DNA of 5,670 nucleotides from Pseudomonadales bacterium (GCA_022360535.1 JAKSCP010000031.1:1-5670), one strand, 5' to 3'; positions 1 through 5,670 are shown, counted from the stretch's first letter. Translations and numbers: made by a program. Notes: generated by a model not told the origin, from the letters alone.

Positions 1-971
1 TCCTGTTGGATGTAAACGTGCCCGGGCAAGGTCAAATACCCGCAGTAATGCAGGTGACCAAGCAAAGCTTCGTCTATGCCTTCAACAGAATTACCGGCGA
101 ACCCATCTGGCCGATTGAAGAACGTCCCGTTCCACAATCAACAGTGCCCGGCGAAAGACTGTCGCCAACCCAGCCCTTCCCCACCAAGCCCGCACCGTTT
201 GATATTCAAGGTGTATCGATCGACGATCTGGTGGACTGGACACCTGAGCTGCGCCAGCAGGCGATCAATGCCTTCGCCGATTACATGATGGGGCCATTGT
301 TCCTGCCTCCGATTCAGCGTGGACATGAATCCGGCAAGCGTGCCGCCATGTTCTGCCCAGGTGGTGGCGGCGGTGCCAACATCACAGCGCCTGCTGTAGC
401 TGATCCAACCACCGGCATTTTGTACGTATCTTCACGTTCTGCTTGTAGCCCGGTACAGCTGGTACCTGGTGAAGAAGCCGACCTGCAGTACGAATTGCCA
501 ACGGGTACAACCTACGCCCAATACGCCAATGGCCCAGGTGCAGGCGCACCACGTCATCCGGCACAGATCCCCTACTTCAAGCCACCTTATAGCCGCATCA
601 CGGCTATCAACATGAACACTGGTGAGCATGAGTGGATGGTTCCAACGGGCAAGACACCTGCACGTGTGCAGCGTGTTATCGACGAGAACAATCTCGATGT
701 AGGCAATACAGGCACTGGTGCATTAGTACCAATGACTATTACGCCTAATATGCTGATTTACTCTGACACAGAAACTGACGGTACACCGATGCTTTATGCT
801 GTTAATAAGGCAACCGGTGCAACCGAAGCTGCTGTCGAAGTACCTGCACGCAGCCGCTACGGCATGAGCACCTGGGTTCACGATGGACACCAGTACATCA
901 TGTTGCAAACTGGCTCCAAGCTGACTGCTATGGCATTGCCTGCAGCAGCACCGGGTGCCAGCGGCCACTAA
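1..971 (+). CDS. PQQ-dependent (quinoprotein) dehydrogenase, C-terminal part
   Basis: The reading frame is open from the left edge (first whole codon at base 3) to TAA at 969-971, giving 322 visible residues; the start lies outside the window. Several beta-propeller blade signatures of the quinoprotein family are visible: VYAFNRITGEPIW near the beginning, then GILYVSS, ITAINMNTGEHEW, LYAVNKATGATEA and the closing HDGHQYIMLQTG. The run EERPVPQSTVPGE followed by SPTQPF matches the membrane-bound glucose dehydrogenase (Gcd) subgroup. Such enzymes oxidise sugars or alcohols in the periplasm with PQQ and pass electrons to ubiquinone or a cytochrome. The substrate cannot be told from this fragment, and the N-terminus, which would show a signal peptide or membrane anchor, is missing. 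A five-glycine run follows CP in the middle of the fragment. The tail ends in an Ala/Gly-rich stretch. A strong terminator follows 21 bases after the stop, so this gene ends its transcription unit. Confidence 0.88.
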   Translation, partial: LLDVNVPGQGQIPAVMQVTKQSFVYAFNRITGEPIWPIEERPVPQSTVPGERLSPTQPFPTKPAPFDIQGVSIDDLVDWTPELRQQAINAFADYMMGPLFLPPIQRGHESGKRAAMFCPGGGGGANITAPAVADPTTGILYVSSRSACSPVQLVPGEEADLQYELPTGTTYAQYANGPGAGAPRHPAQIPYFKPPYSRITAINMNTGEHEWMVPTGKTPARVQRVIDENNLDVGNTGTGALVPMTITPNMLIYSDTETDGTPMLYAVNKATGATEAAVEVPARSRYGMSTWVHDGHQYIMLQTGSKLTAMALPAAAPGASGH

Positions 972-992
972 ACTACCCCTGGTTTAGAAAAC

Positions 993-1027
993 AAAACCCT
1001 ATCACTCGGGAGAGTGATAGGGTTTTT
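993..1027. terminator. Bidirectional rho-independent terminator
   Basis: A perfect 15-bp inverted repeat (993-1007 with 1012-1026) encloses a GGGA tetraloop (1008-1011), which fits the stable GNRA class. On the plus strand the stem ends in a T5 tract (1023-1027). On the minus strand the stem is followed by a T-rich run (TTTTGTTTT, with part of it in the stem). It sits 21 bases after the dehydrogenase stop and 15 bases after the stop of the minus-strand small membrane protein gene, so it can serve both convergent units. Confidence 0.9.
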
Positions 1028-1042
1028 GCTTAATACAAGCCA

Positions 1043-1243
1043 CTAAAATTTCTCAGGATTGGCAGCGACATATCTATACAAACCAACAGCGACAGCTAAA
1101 TAGCTAATTACGAGAATAATCGATCCACCAACATTAATCTCCTCGAACGTCCCTTGAGCATCGAGAAAGACTGTGCTCACAATACAGAACACGAAATAGC
1201 CCAACCAAAAAGCGACTGCCTGCGATTTATTCAATCTCTGCAA
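1043..1243 (-). CDS. Small two-helix membrane protein, candidate microcin immunity protein
   Basis: With a TTG start at 1243 this encodes 66 residues. The TTG is preceded by GGAG (1257-1254) at a 10-base spacing. The frame stays open to an ATG at 1312, which would give 89 residues and overlap the upstream peptide gene by 32 bases, but I see no ribosome-binding site there. Using the short form, hydrophobic segments lie at about residues 9-27 and 40-56. They are joined by a short acidic loop containing two Glu, and the C-terminus is charged. Immunity proteins of class II microcins are typically small proteins with two or three membrane helices, encoded next to the toxin. Size, topology and position 37 bases downstream of the double-glycine peptide gene all fit that role. 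I recognise no family by sequence, so the immunity call rests on context. It probably shares a transcript with the peptide gene, ending at the hairpin 993-1027. Confidence 0.6.
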   Translation of the reverse strand: MQRLNKSQAVAFWLGYFVFCIVSTVFLDAQGTFEEINVGGSIILVISYLAVAVGLYRYVAANPEKF

Positions 1244-1280
1244 TGTCCGTAATCTCCAAAGCGGGTATTCAGAAAGACTG

Positions 1281-1523
1281 CTAGGAATTCGAGTACATCC
1301 ACCCACCTGCATCGTGAGCTAGCGAACTGCCTGTTGATCTCCCGTAAGCATAATTTATCCCAGTCCCGATGGTGTGGCCAACTGTATAACCGAAGGAAAC
1401 AGCTCCAGCGATACCGAAGCCATTAAGTACCGTTCTAGTAGTAGAAATGTAGTTTCCCCCGGGAAGAGCAATTCCATCACCACCTGTGACTTGGCTGGCC
1501 TCTTCGTTTGTCAGTTCTCTCAT
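1281..1523 (-). CDS. Class II microcin-like bacteriocin precursor with double-glycine leader
   Basis: An 80-residue precursor starting at the ATG at 1523, chosen because a strong AAGGAG lies 8 bases upstream. The first 15 residues, MRELTNEEASQVTGG, align without gaps to the colicin V leader as I recall it (MRTLTLNELDSVSGG), with 8 of 15 identical, including the MR start, L4, T5, E8, V12 and the GG pair. Such leaders are cut after GG by the C39 peptidase domain of a dedicated ABC exporter. The predicted core (residues 16-80, 65 residues) has 14 glycines, no cysteine, and a hydrophobic centre with G45-x3-G49-x3-G53 spacing, typical of membrane-inserting bacteriocin helices. A polar tail ends in WMYSNS. 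It lacks the long serine/glycine-rich tail of siderophore-linked microcins. A second GG (22-23) is a less likely cleavage site. No exporter or peptidase gene is in the window. Antibacterial activity is inferred from leader and composition; a secreted signalling peptide is the alternative. Confidence 0.72.
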   Translation of the reverse strand: MRELTNEEASQVTGGDGIALPGGNYISTTRTVLNGFGIAGAVSFGYTVGHTIGTGINYAYGRSTGSSLAHDAGGWMYSNS

Positions 1524-1531
1524 TGCACTCT

Positions 1532-1537
1532 CTCCTT
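1532..1537 (-). promoter_or_regulatory. Ribosome-binding site of the microcin-like gene
   Basis: On the minus strand this reads AAGGAG, followed by an 8-base spacer to the ATG at 1523. It is the strongest Shine-Dalgarno sequence in the window. It fixes the start so that the product begins exactly with the double-glycine leader; the longer frame from an ATG at 1598 has no such site. Confidence 0.8.
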
Positions 1538-1555
1538 GATTGATTGTCTTGTATA

Positions 1556-1585
1556 TTAATAGTTCAACTAACCATCCATAGCCAA
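1556..1585 (-). promoter_or_regulatory. Possible sigma-70 promoter of the microcin-like gene
   Basis: On the minus strand, TTGGCT (1585-1580) and TATTAA (1561-1556) are separated by 18 bases and each matches four of six consensus positions. The predicted transcription start would lie a short distance upstream of the AAGGAG. The surrounding sequence is very AT-rich, so chance matches are easy and this is only a candidate. Confidence 0.35.
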
Positions 1586-1601
1586 TTAATGGGCACAATT
1601 T

Positions 1602-1641
1602 GATCTATTCTGGGTTGCAAACCTTGAAATAGATCTATTCT
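1602..1641. repeat. Repeated 10-mer with embedded 12-bp palindrome (candidate operator)
   Basis: The 10-mer GATCTATTCT occurs at 1602-1611 and again at 1632-1641, exactly 30 bases apart, close to three helical turns. The second copy overlaps a perfect 12-bp palindrome, AATAGATCTATT (1628-1639). The repeats lie in the divergent spacer between the microcin-like gene and the macro-domain gene, upstream of the proposed minus-strand promoter and about 40-80 bases before the plus-strand start. A dimeric regulator binding two sites could control either gene; no regulator gene is visible nearby. Confidence 0.4.
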
Positions 1642-1668
1642 ATTGAAATTGATGTTCGAGATGAAAAT

Positions 1669-1674
1669 AAGGGA
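1669..1674 (+). promoter_or_regulatory. Ribosome-binding site of the macro-domain gene
   Basis: AAGGGA lies 6 bases before the ATG at 1681 and supports that start. Upstream, TTGAAA (1624-1629) and TTGCAA (1615-1620) resemble -35 boxes, but no -10 element is well placed for either, so I do not call a plus-strand promoter. Confidence 0.6.
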
Positions 1675-1680
1675 ACGTAT

Positions 1681-2166
1681 ATGATTCATGAAGTTGAAGG
1701 CGACATCTTACTCACCGGTGCCCAGGCTATTGCCCACGGGGTAGCCCCGAACGACCCGATGAATCAGGGATTAGCGCTTTCTCTGCATGAGCGTTATCCG
1801 GCTATGCATAAGGACTTTCATCACTGGTGTCATGTGCAACATCCAAAGCCTGGCGAAGCCTGGGTGTGGGGAGGTGCAGAAGGTGTACGCATCGTCAATC
1901 TATTGACTCAGGAAGGTGGGTACGGAGGAGGCAACAAACCAGGACCTGCCAGCAATACCAGCGTGAACCATGCTTTACGAGCATTGAAAAAAATTGTTCA
2001 GAAAGAAGGGTTCACTTCGGTTGCGCTGCCTCGGCTGGCAACGGGAGTGGGTGGGCTGGATTGGAGTGATGTAAAGCCGCTGATTCAATCGCAGCTCGGC
2101 GAATTGGATATACCGATCTATGTTTACGTTAAATTTGTGTCCGGACAAAAAGCTAACGAGCCATAG
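1681..2166 (+). CDS. Stand-alone macro-domain protein (ADP-ribose binding)
   Basis: A 161-residue protein that is essentially one macro domain. Near the N-terminus is the GDI motif (residues 7-9), whose Asp contacts adenine in this fold. Then comes IAHGVAPND with the MNQGLA loop (17-32), matching the AH..N..MGxG(I/L)A pattern of the TARG1/ALC1-like branch. The second ribose/phosphate loop is LPRLATGVGGLDW (116-128). Members bind ADP-ribose or remove it from proteins, nucleic acids or O-acetyl-ADP-ribose. By hand alignment the positions of the TARG1 catalytic Lys and Asp hold Q77 and G124, so a TARG1-type lysine mechanism appears unlikely. Binding only, or another hydrolytic mechanism, is possible. 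There is no DarT-like toxin gene beside it, so it is not an obvious DarTG antitoxin. The start is supported by AAGGGA 6 bases upstream. It is divergent from the microcin-like gene and ends 18 bases before the convergent protease gene. Confidence 0.85.
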   Translation: MIHEVEGDILLTGAQAIAHGVAPNDPMNQGLALSLHERYPAMHKDFHHWCHVQHPKPGEAWVWGGAEGVRIVNLLTQEGGYGGGNKPGPASNTSVNHALRALKKIVQKEGFTSVALPRLATGVGGLDWSDVKPLIQSQLGELDIPIYVYVKFVSGQKANEP

Positions 2167-2184
2167 ACACCAGGTTACTCAATG

Positions 2185-2961
2185 CTAAGCGAATCTAAGC
2201 TTGCTAAGAGACTTCGAATCCCACAGAAAAACAACCGCCAACGTGAACAACCCGGTAATGATTGCCGTGATAAACGGGTCGTAGTGTGAACCGAGATTTG
2301 GAAACATGAAGACGCTTACGTTGATCATGGCATGAAATAGTGCAGCCGCGAAAATACTGTGCCCTGCGTTTAAAAATATCCATACAATCAGTATGCGCTT
2401 AAACACAGAATTCACGCACTGCCAGAAAATCCAGTCAGGTGTTCTGTCCGCCTGCAGATAGGGAACGATATGCCAAACGGCCCATATCACTCCGATTATG
2501 ACAGCCACGACTAGCGCATTGTCTCGGCCATGCATTGCTTTAAACGCATAACCTTGCCAACCCAACTCCTCACCAAGCGCTGAAAGCAGGAAGATAGCGA
2601 AGAAGACTGGCAACAGTACAAGTTGAAACTCCGGCTCCGGCAGCGGCGCATTAAGCCACAGCATCGAGAAGTAAGAAAGCACCATGATTAGTGGCACGGT
2701 AGCTACTATTGGGATATACCATATCCGGTTCTCGATTTTCCTGAAGTCAAACGACTGGCCGATTAATCCTTTGGCCGCGGTGATTCCTCCTTCACGATAT
2801 AACAGAAAAGCTGCAACCAACGCTGGGCAGACAAACATAAGAGCACTGATCGGAAGATTGACAGGGATGAACTGTGCCAACTCTTCATTAGGCAGCATCT
2901 CCAATAACCAGAACGGTATGGAGATGGTAAATAGAATCAGGAAGAACTTAATCGGCTGCAT
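2185..2961 (-). CDS. CPBP (CAAX/Abi) family intramembrane metalloprotease
   Basis: A 258-residue polytopic membrane protein with about seven or eight hydrophobic segments. The conserved CPBP motifs appear in order: EELGWQG (residues 131-137, the EExxxR motif), WAVWH (160-164) supplying the second-motif histidine, and HAMIN (210-214), the HxxxN motif. These Glu and His residues form the membrane-embedded active site in the family, related to eukaryotic Rce1. The usual Arg of EExxxR is Gln136 here. Bacterial members act in bacteriocin self-immunity or maturation, envelope stress or unknown roles; the substrate cannot be read from the sequence. The ATG at 2961 directly precedes a natural first membrane helix, but I see no clear ribosome-binding site. 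It lies 58 bases downstream of the 126-residue membrane protein gene on the same strand, so the two probably form an operon. The stop is only 18 bases from the convergent macro-domain gene, with no hairpin between. Confidence 0.85.
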   Translation of the reverse strand: MQPIKFFLILFTISIPFWLLEMLPNEELAQFIPVNLPISALMFVCPALVAAFLLYREGGITAAKGLIGQSFDFRKIENRIWYIPIVATVPLIMVLSYFSMLWLNAPLPEPEFQLVLLPVFFAIFLLSALGEELGWQGYAFKAMHGRDNALVVAVIIGVIWAVWHIVPYLQADRTPDWIFWQCVNSVFKRILIVWIFLNAGHSIFAAALFHAMINVSVFMFPNLGSHYDPFITAIITGLFTLAVVFLWDSKSLSKLRFA

Positions 2962-3019
2962 CGAGTAAACAATCAGTTAACCGGCTTTGATTCGATCACG
3001 GAAAATTCCTGCACGCGAA

Positions 3020-3400
3020 CTAAGGCAATTTGGACTTGCGGAAATACGCGTTGTAAGTCAGGAAAAGCCCGATAAGGAGAATGATCCCTTCAACTATGAT
3101 AACTGAAGGACCAACCGGGTCGATATTTTCAGAATAGGCGTGTGGCAGCGTCATTCGTACCAAACCCAATACAAGCGACAACCACCCTACTATCGTCAAA
3201 ACCACTGTCCAGTCCGGGCGCCAATGATTATGTGCCCTTACTATGGCCAATCCTGCCACAAACATAAGGGTCCCCGACAAATAAACCACTGGTGGGATTT
3301 GCGCATCGTATAGATTCGGGTTTACGTAGGGGTTCTCGGTCAGAATCATCGCGATCAGCGCCGGACCTACGAGTCCAGCAATTTGTTTACTATTGCTCAT
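3020..3400 (-). CDS. Hypothetical four-helix membrane protein
   Basis: A 126-residue protein that I do not recognise as a named family. Hydrophobic segments lie at about residues 7-20, 37-54, 64-82 and 98-115, suggesting four membrane helices with a short basic C-terminus (RKSKLP). The loop between helices 1 and 2 is polar and Asn/Pro-rich (TENPYVNPNLYDAQ), followed by IPPVVYLSGT at the start of helix 2. A conserved-looking HNHWRPDW lies between helices 2 and 3. No catalytic or metal-binding motif stands out. The ATG at 3400 lacks an evident Shine-Dalgarno sequence. Nothing of the same strand lies directly upstream within the window, so it is probably the first gene of a two-gene unit with the CPBP protease. 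A link to the protease's function is inference from adjacency only. Confidence 0.7.
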   Translation of the reverse strand: MSNSKQIAGLVGPALIAMILTENPYVNPNLYDAQIPPVVYLSGTLMFVAGLAIVRAHNHWRPDWTVVLTIVGWLSLVLGLVRMTLPHAYSENIDPVGPSVIIVEGIILLIGLFLTYNAYFRKSKLP

Positions 3401-3668
3401 GGTGTTAACTGGAAGTTTGGTAAGTAAATTAAGAGTGATTCAAATGGGCGGAGAGTATAAACGCTCGATTTAAGTTTTACTCGCAGAAAACCATCGAACG
3501 CTATTCCCATGAGGAACAAAGTGACCAATTGTTGCGCTTGATCAAGTGGAGGTGAACATAGCCTCACCGGCAGGGACCGTACTAAAACCGGTCAATTTGA
3601 GCAGTAAACCAATCCCCACCTTACTCGTTAGTACCCTATGAGTCCCCTAGAATTCGGAAAAACACGCC
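3401..3668. other. Divergent intergenic spacer, possible promoter for the 3400 gene
   Basis: 268 bases between two divergent genes. On the minus strand TATACT (3459-3454) matches the -10 consensus at five of six positions and would serve the membrane protein/protease pair, but no good -35 sits at the right distance. Two weak 5-bp inverted repeats occur: GGTGA/TCACC (3551-3555 with 3564-3568) and GACCG/CGGTC (3575-3579 with 3589-3593). On the plus strand TTGAGC (3597-3602) has no matching -10, and the gene at 3669 has only GGA (3656-3658) at a 10-base spacing as a ribosome-binding site. I see no coding frame or RNA gene here. Confidence 0.4.
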
Positions 3669-5399
3669 ATGTTCCGCCTATTTACCTTCGGTGTTTTTAC
3701 TGCTCTTAGTCTCGCCTGCCCATTGGTGACAGCGCAATCAGTTGATCAACAACGGTTTGGCTTTCCCCATACCGAGCTCAGTTTTGTTGATGAGCTCTCA
3801 GGCAATGTGATCATCTCCTGTCTCAGCCAGATTGATGCAAACAGAGTTGTGGCGCACTACGACATCTCCCTCCGTGTTGCCACCGACAGCTTTCCTATTC
3901 GTTTTGAACTGGAAAGTGCTGAGAGTGTAGAGAGTGTCAATGAATGCGGAGCGACCACAAACCTGTCAGGCTCAACGGTAACCGGTTTGGTAGAAGTGGC
4001 AGACGAACTTAATCCAGGCCAGAACGCGCTGTTTCATTATGTGCTCAGCTACCTGGGGCAGAACGAGAATGGGGTTGAAGAACTTGTTCTGGAAGAAAGT
4101 GCGATCTTCCAAGTCGTTGAAGGCGCGACAATCATCCAACCTACCGGGCAAGCACTTGTGACGCTAACTCCTGAGTCATTCAACCAGAACAACAGTTACG
4201 AAATTCATGATGCCATCAGTGGCAGACTGCTAAACGATGAATGGCAGTTACAAGTCACAACCAACGAGCTACAGTTCACCCCTATCGGTCAGGTTTATTG
4301 TGATATCACAGTTACCGATCTCAGTAGTGGCCTGATAGATTTCATCACAGTGGATACTGGCTCTGGTGCCAGCGATAGCAGCCATCCCTCTTTGCGAAGT
4401 TGCGATCTCAACGAAGTGTATGATCGCTACAGTTTTGGCCTGTTTGACCTGCCGGCGGATGAGCAATCTTTGGATTTTCTGGCGGAATTGGATGCAGGCT
4501 GGGTTCGGGCTCAGTTTCGTTTGGGTGAGGCCAATCCTGCAACCTTGTCGGCAATTACCGAACAACTTTTTGCCAGCAGCAACAAACTCTGGCTCACCCT
4601 GCACTATCGTAATCCAGCTAACATCGCCGATCAGGCTGGCCTTGAAGCGAGCCAGCGTGGAAGCTATCCCCCCACTGATGCCGAAATGTACCAGCAAGAG
4701 GTTACCGAGTTCATCGGTATTTTTGTCGACCAGCTGCAGGCAGAAGGTCTGGATCCACAAGACTACTTGATCGTGCAGTTTTCCAATGAAGTACTGCCTA
4801 ATGACATCGCACCGGACCAGCCCCAACGCTACTTCCACGGTAGTAGCGACGAATATCTTGAGATGCTGGCACTGACCAACGCTGCGGTGAAAAACAGTGG
4901 CTTCGAAATCCCGGTTGCACCTGGAGGCTTCGCCTCTTCCACTATGGAGCTGCTACTGGATTATGACAACGATCCTGCAGCCTTCACCGATTTGCAGCCG
5001 GTGTATGACTGGAACGTTAGAATGCTGAGAGAAGGTAACTACGAGTGGGTCGACATCCACATGCGCAACGAAATAGAGTCCATTGCCAACAAGGTCAATT
5101 GGGTTCGAAAATTTTGGCTCGGCCCAATCTCTGCAACTGAAGTTGGTGGATTCTGTGATATCACCTGCACCGATGAAGAAGTCGACGCCTACACACCGGA
5201 TGTACAGGCAGCAGATTTGCCAATCAGAATCCAAACTATTTTGGAGGCTGGAATCGAAACTGCCTTCTGGGCAAGCCTGGTAGAGAGCCCGGATCAGGAA
5301 CCCCAGTATGAGAGAGAGGGTTTACTTACGGCTGACTTTGTCGAAAAGCCAGCATTTGATGCCTACAAGTCATTGATCCAGGAATTAACAAGTGACTAG
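3669..5399 (+). CDS. Secreted glycoside hydrolase-like protein (clan A type barrel)
   Basis: A 576-residue protein. Residues 1-22 form a Sec signal peptide with likely cleavage after VTA (20-22). C17 lies in SLAC, but the -3 position is Ser, so a lipoprotein is unlikely. Residues 23 to about 245 are beta-rich and acidic, with four cysteines (51, 93, 211, 245), probably Ig-like or carbohydrate-binding modules; I recognise no family. From about 250 to the end it resembles a TIM-barrel glycosidase. LDAGWVRAQFR and KLWLTLHYRNP look like early strands. FSNE (371-374) would carry the acid/base Glu374, VDIHMR (461-466) a substrate-pocket His, and ATEVGG (489-494) the nucleophile Glu491. The 117-residue spacing of the two Glu fits clan GH-A. 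It ends with a barrel-closing AFWASLVE and a GLLTADFVEKPAFDAY stretch. Substrate and GH family are not determinable by eye. Its stop codon interlocks with that of the convergent downstream gene. There is no close same-strand neighbour. Confidence 0.7.
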   Translation: MFRLFTFGVFTALSLACPLVTAQSVDQQRFGFPHTELSFVDELSGNVIISCLSQIDANRVVAHYDISLRVATDSFPIRFELESAESVESVNECGATTNLSGSTVTGLVEVADELNPGQNALFHYVLSYLGQNENGVEELVLEESAIFQVVEGATIIQPTGQALVTLTPESFNQNNSYEIHDAISGRLLNDEWQLQVTTNELQFTPIGQVYCDITVTDLSSGLIDFITVDTGSGASDSSHPSLRSCDLNEVYDRYSFGLFDLPADEQSLDFLAELDAGWVRAQFRLGEANPATLSAITEQLFASSNKLWLTLHYRNPANIADQAGLEASQRGSYPPTDAEMYQQEVTEFIGIFVDQLQAEGLDPQDYLIVQFSNEVLPNDIAPDQPQRYFHGSSDEYLEMLALTNAAVKNSGFEIPVAPGGFASSTMELLLDYDNDPAAFTDLQPVYDWNVRMLREGNYEWVDIHMRNEIESIANKVNWVRKFWLGPISATEVGGFCDITCTDEEVDAYTPDVQAADLPIRIQTILEAGIETAFWASLVESPDQEPQYEREGLLTADFVEKPAFDAYKSLIQELTSD

Positions 5400-5670
5400 C
5401 CCGGCTGTTTCGATTTTTGCACGAAATGTTTTCGATCAATCGCCCGCTCCCGTGTATCCATTGCTGCCACTTTTTCTTTGTCGAGAGGATCGTTGTCATC
5501 CAGCAACAGCCTGATGTGATCAAACTGGTCGTTACCCCAGAATAATTGATCTCCGACAATTACTGTCGGCACACCGAACACACCTGCCGCGACCGCGTTC
5601 TCGGTTTCTTCCCGCAGTTTGTCTTTGATGACAGGATCATTAATGCGGGCCAAGTAGTCATCACAAGCAA
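5396..5670 (-). CDS. 2-hydroxychromene-2-carboxylate isomerase-like protein (DsbA fold), C-terminal part
   Basis: The frame runs from the right edge to TAG at 5398-5396, giving 90 whole codons; the start lies outside the window. The segment LREETENAVAAGVFGVPT followed by VIVGDQLFWGNDQ and a final helix matches the C-terminal part of the HCCA isomerase/DsbA-like thioredoxin fold, including the cis-proline loop GVPT and the typical FWGxDxxD turn. Family members use glutathione to isomerise ring-cleavage products of aromatic degradation (as in naphthalene breakdown), though many chromosomal copies have no known substrate. About 30 residues follow the usual end of the domain. They are rich in charged residues and end in KSKQPG, and look like a flexible tail. 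Whether the N-terminus has an isomerase-type Ser or a DsbA-type CxxC cannot be seen. The gene converges on the glycosidase-like gene with a 4-base overlap of their ends. Confidence 0.82.
   Translation of the reverse strand, partial: ACDDYLARINDPVIKDKLREETENAVAAGVFGVPTVIVGDQLFWGNDQFDHIRLLLDDNDPLDKEKVAAMDTRERAIDRKHFVQKSKQPG

Noticed and set aside
138..968. Several minus-strand open frames opposite the dehydrogenase
   Set aside because: They overlap a clear quinoprotein reading frame, have no recognisable protein features and are explained as antisense shadows.
1281..1598. Longer 105-residue version of the microcin-like gene starting at an ATG at 1598
   Set aside because: The extra 25 residues have no ribosome-binding site, cover the proposed promoter, and would bury the double-glycine leader in the middle of the protein.
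1681..2166. Macro-domain gene as the antitoxin of a DarTG system
   Set aside because: There is no DarT-like ADP-ribosyltransferase gene next to it, and the protein consists only of the macro domain.
3551..3593. Weak inverted repeats considered as a terminator or small RNA
   Set aside because: Stems are only 5 bp, there is no T tract, and no transcription unit ends there.
4269..4838. A 189-residue minus-strand frame opposite the glycosidase-like gene
   Set aside because: It lies entirely within a convincing secreted protein gene and its translation shows no domain, signal peptide or start context.
3669..5399. Lipoprotein signal around C17 of the secreted protein
   Set aside because: The -3 residue is Ser rather than Leu, Val or Ile, and a good signal peptidase I site (VTA then Q23) lies just after it.

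Overview
The window looks like a piece of a Gram-negative, probably gammaproteobacterial chromosome. The evidence is a quinoprotein dehydrogenase, a DsbA-fold isomerase of the HCCA type, a Sec-secreted glycosidase-like protein and a colicin V-type leader peptide. Base composition is balanced in the long genes and clearly AT-rich (about 34% GC by hand count) in the divergent spacer 1524-1680. The organism assignment is an inference from protein families; no rRNA or tRNA gene is present.

Layout. The left edge (1-971, +) is the C-terminal part of a PQQ-dependent dehydrogenase, closed by a strong hairpin that can stop transcription from both sides (993-1027). Next come two small minus-strand genes: an 80-residue peptide with a 15-residue double-glycine leader and a glycine-rich core with GxxxG repeats (1281-1523), and just downstream a two-helix membrane protein (1043-1243). 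Together they look like a class II microcin/bacteriocin precursor and its immunity protein. A 157-bp AT-rich divergent spacer with a 12-bp palindrome and a repeated 10-mer separates them from a plus-strand stand-alone macro-domain protein (1681-2166). That gene converges on a minus-strand pair: a four-helix membrane protein of unknown function (3020-3400) followed by a CPBP/CAAX-type intramembrane protease (2185-2961).

After a 268-bp spacer with no convincing plus-strand promoter comes a large secreted protein (3669-5399, +). It has a beta-rich N-terminal half and a C-terminal half that resembles a clan-A glycoside hydrolase barrel. Its stop codon interlocks with that of a minus-strand gene running off the right edge, the C-terminus of a 2-hydroxychromene-2-carboxylate isomerase-like protein (5396-5670).

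The most notable item is the small minus-strand cassette at 1043-1523, an apparently orphan microcin-like peptide with a candidate immunity gene and no processing transporter in view. CPBP proteases are known as self-immunity or maturation factors in some bacteriocin loci, so the one 0.7 kb away could be related. The intervening macro-domain gene in the opposite orientation makes that speculative. The remaining genes look like ordinary metabolic or envelope genes.
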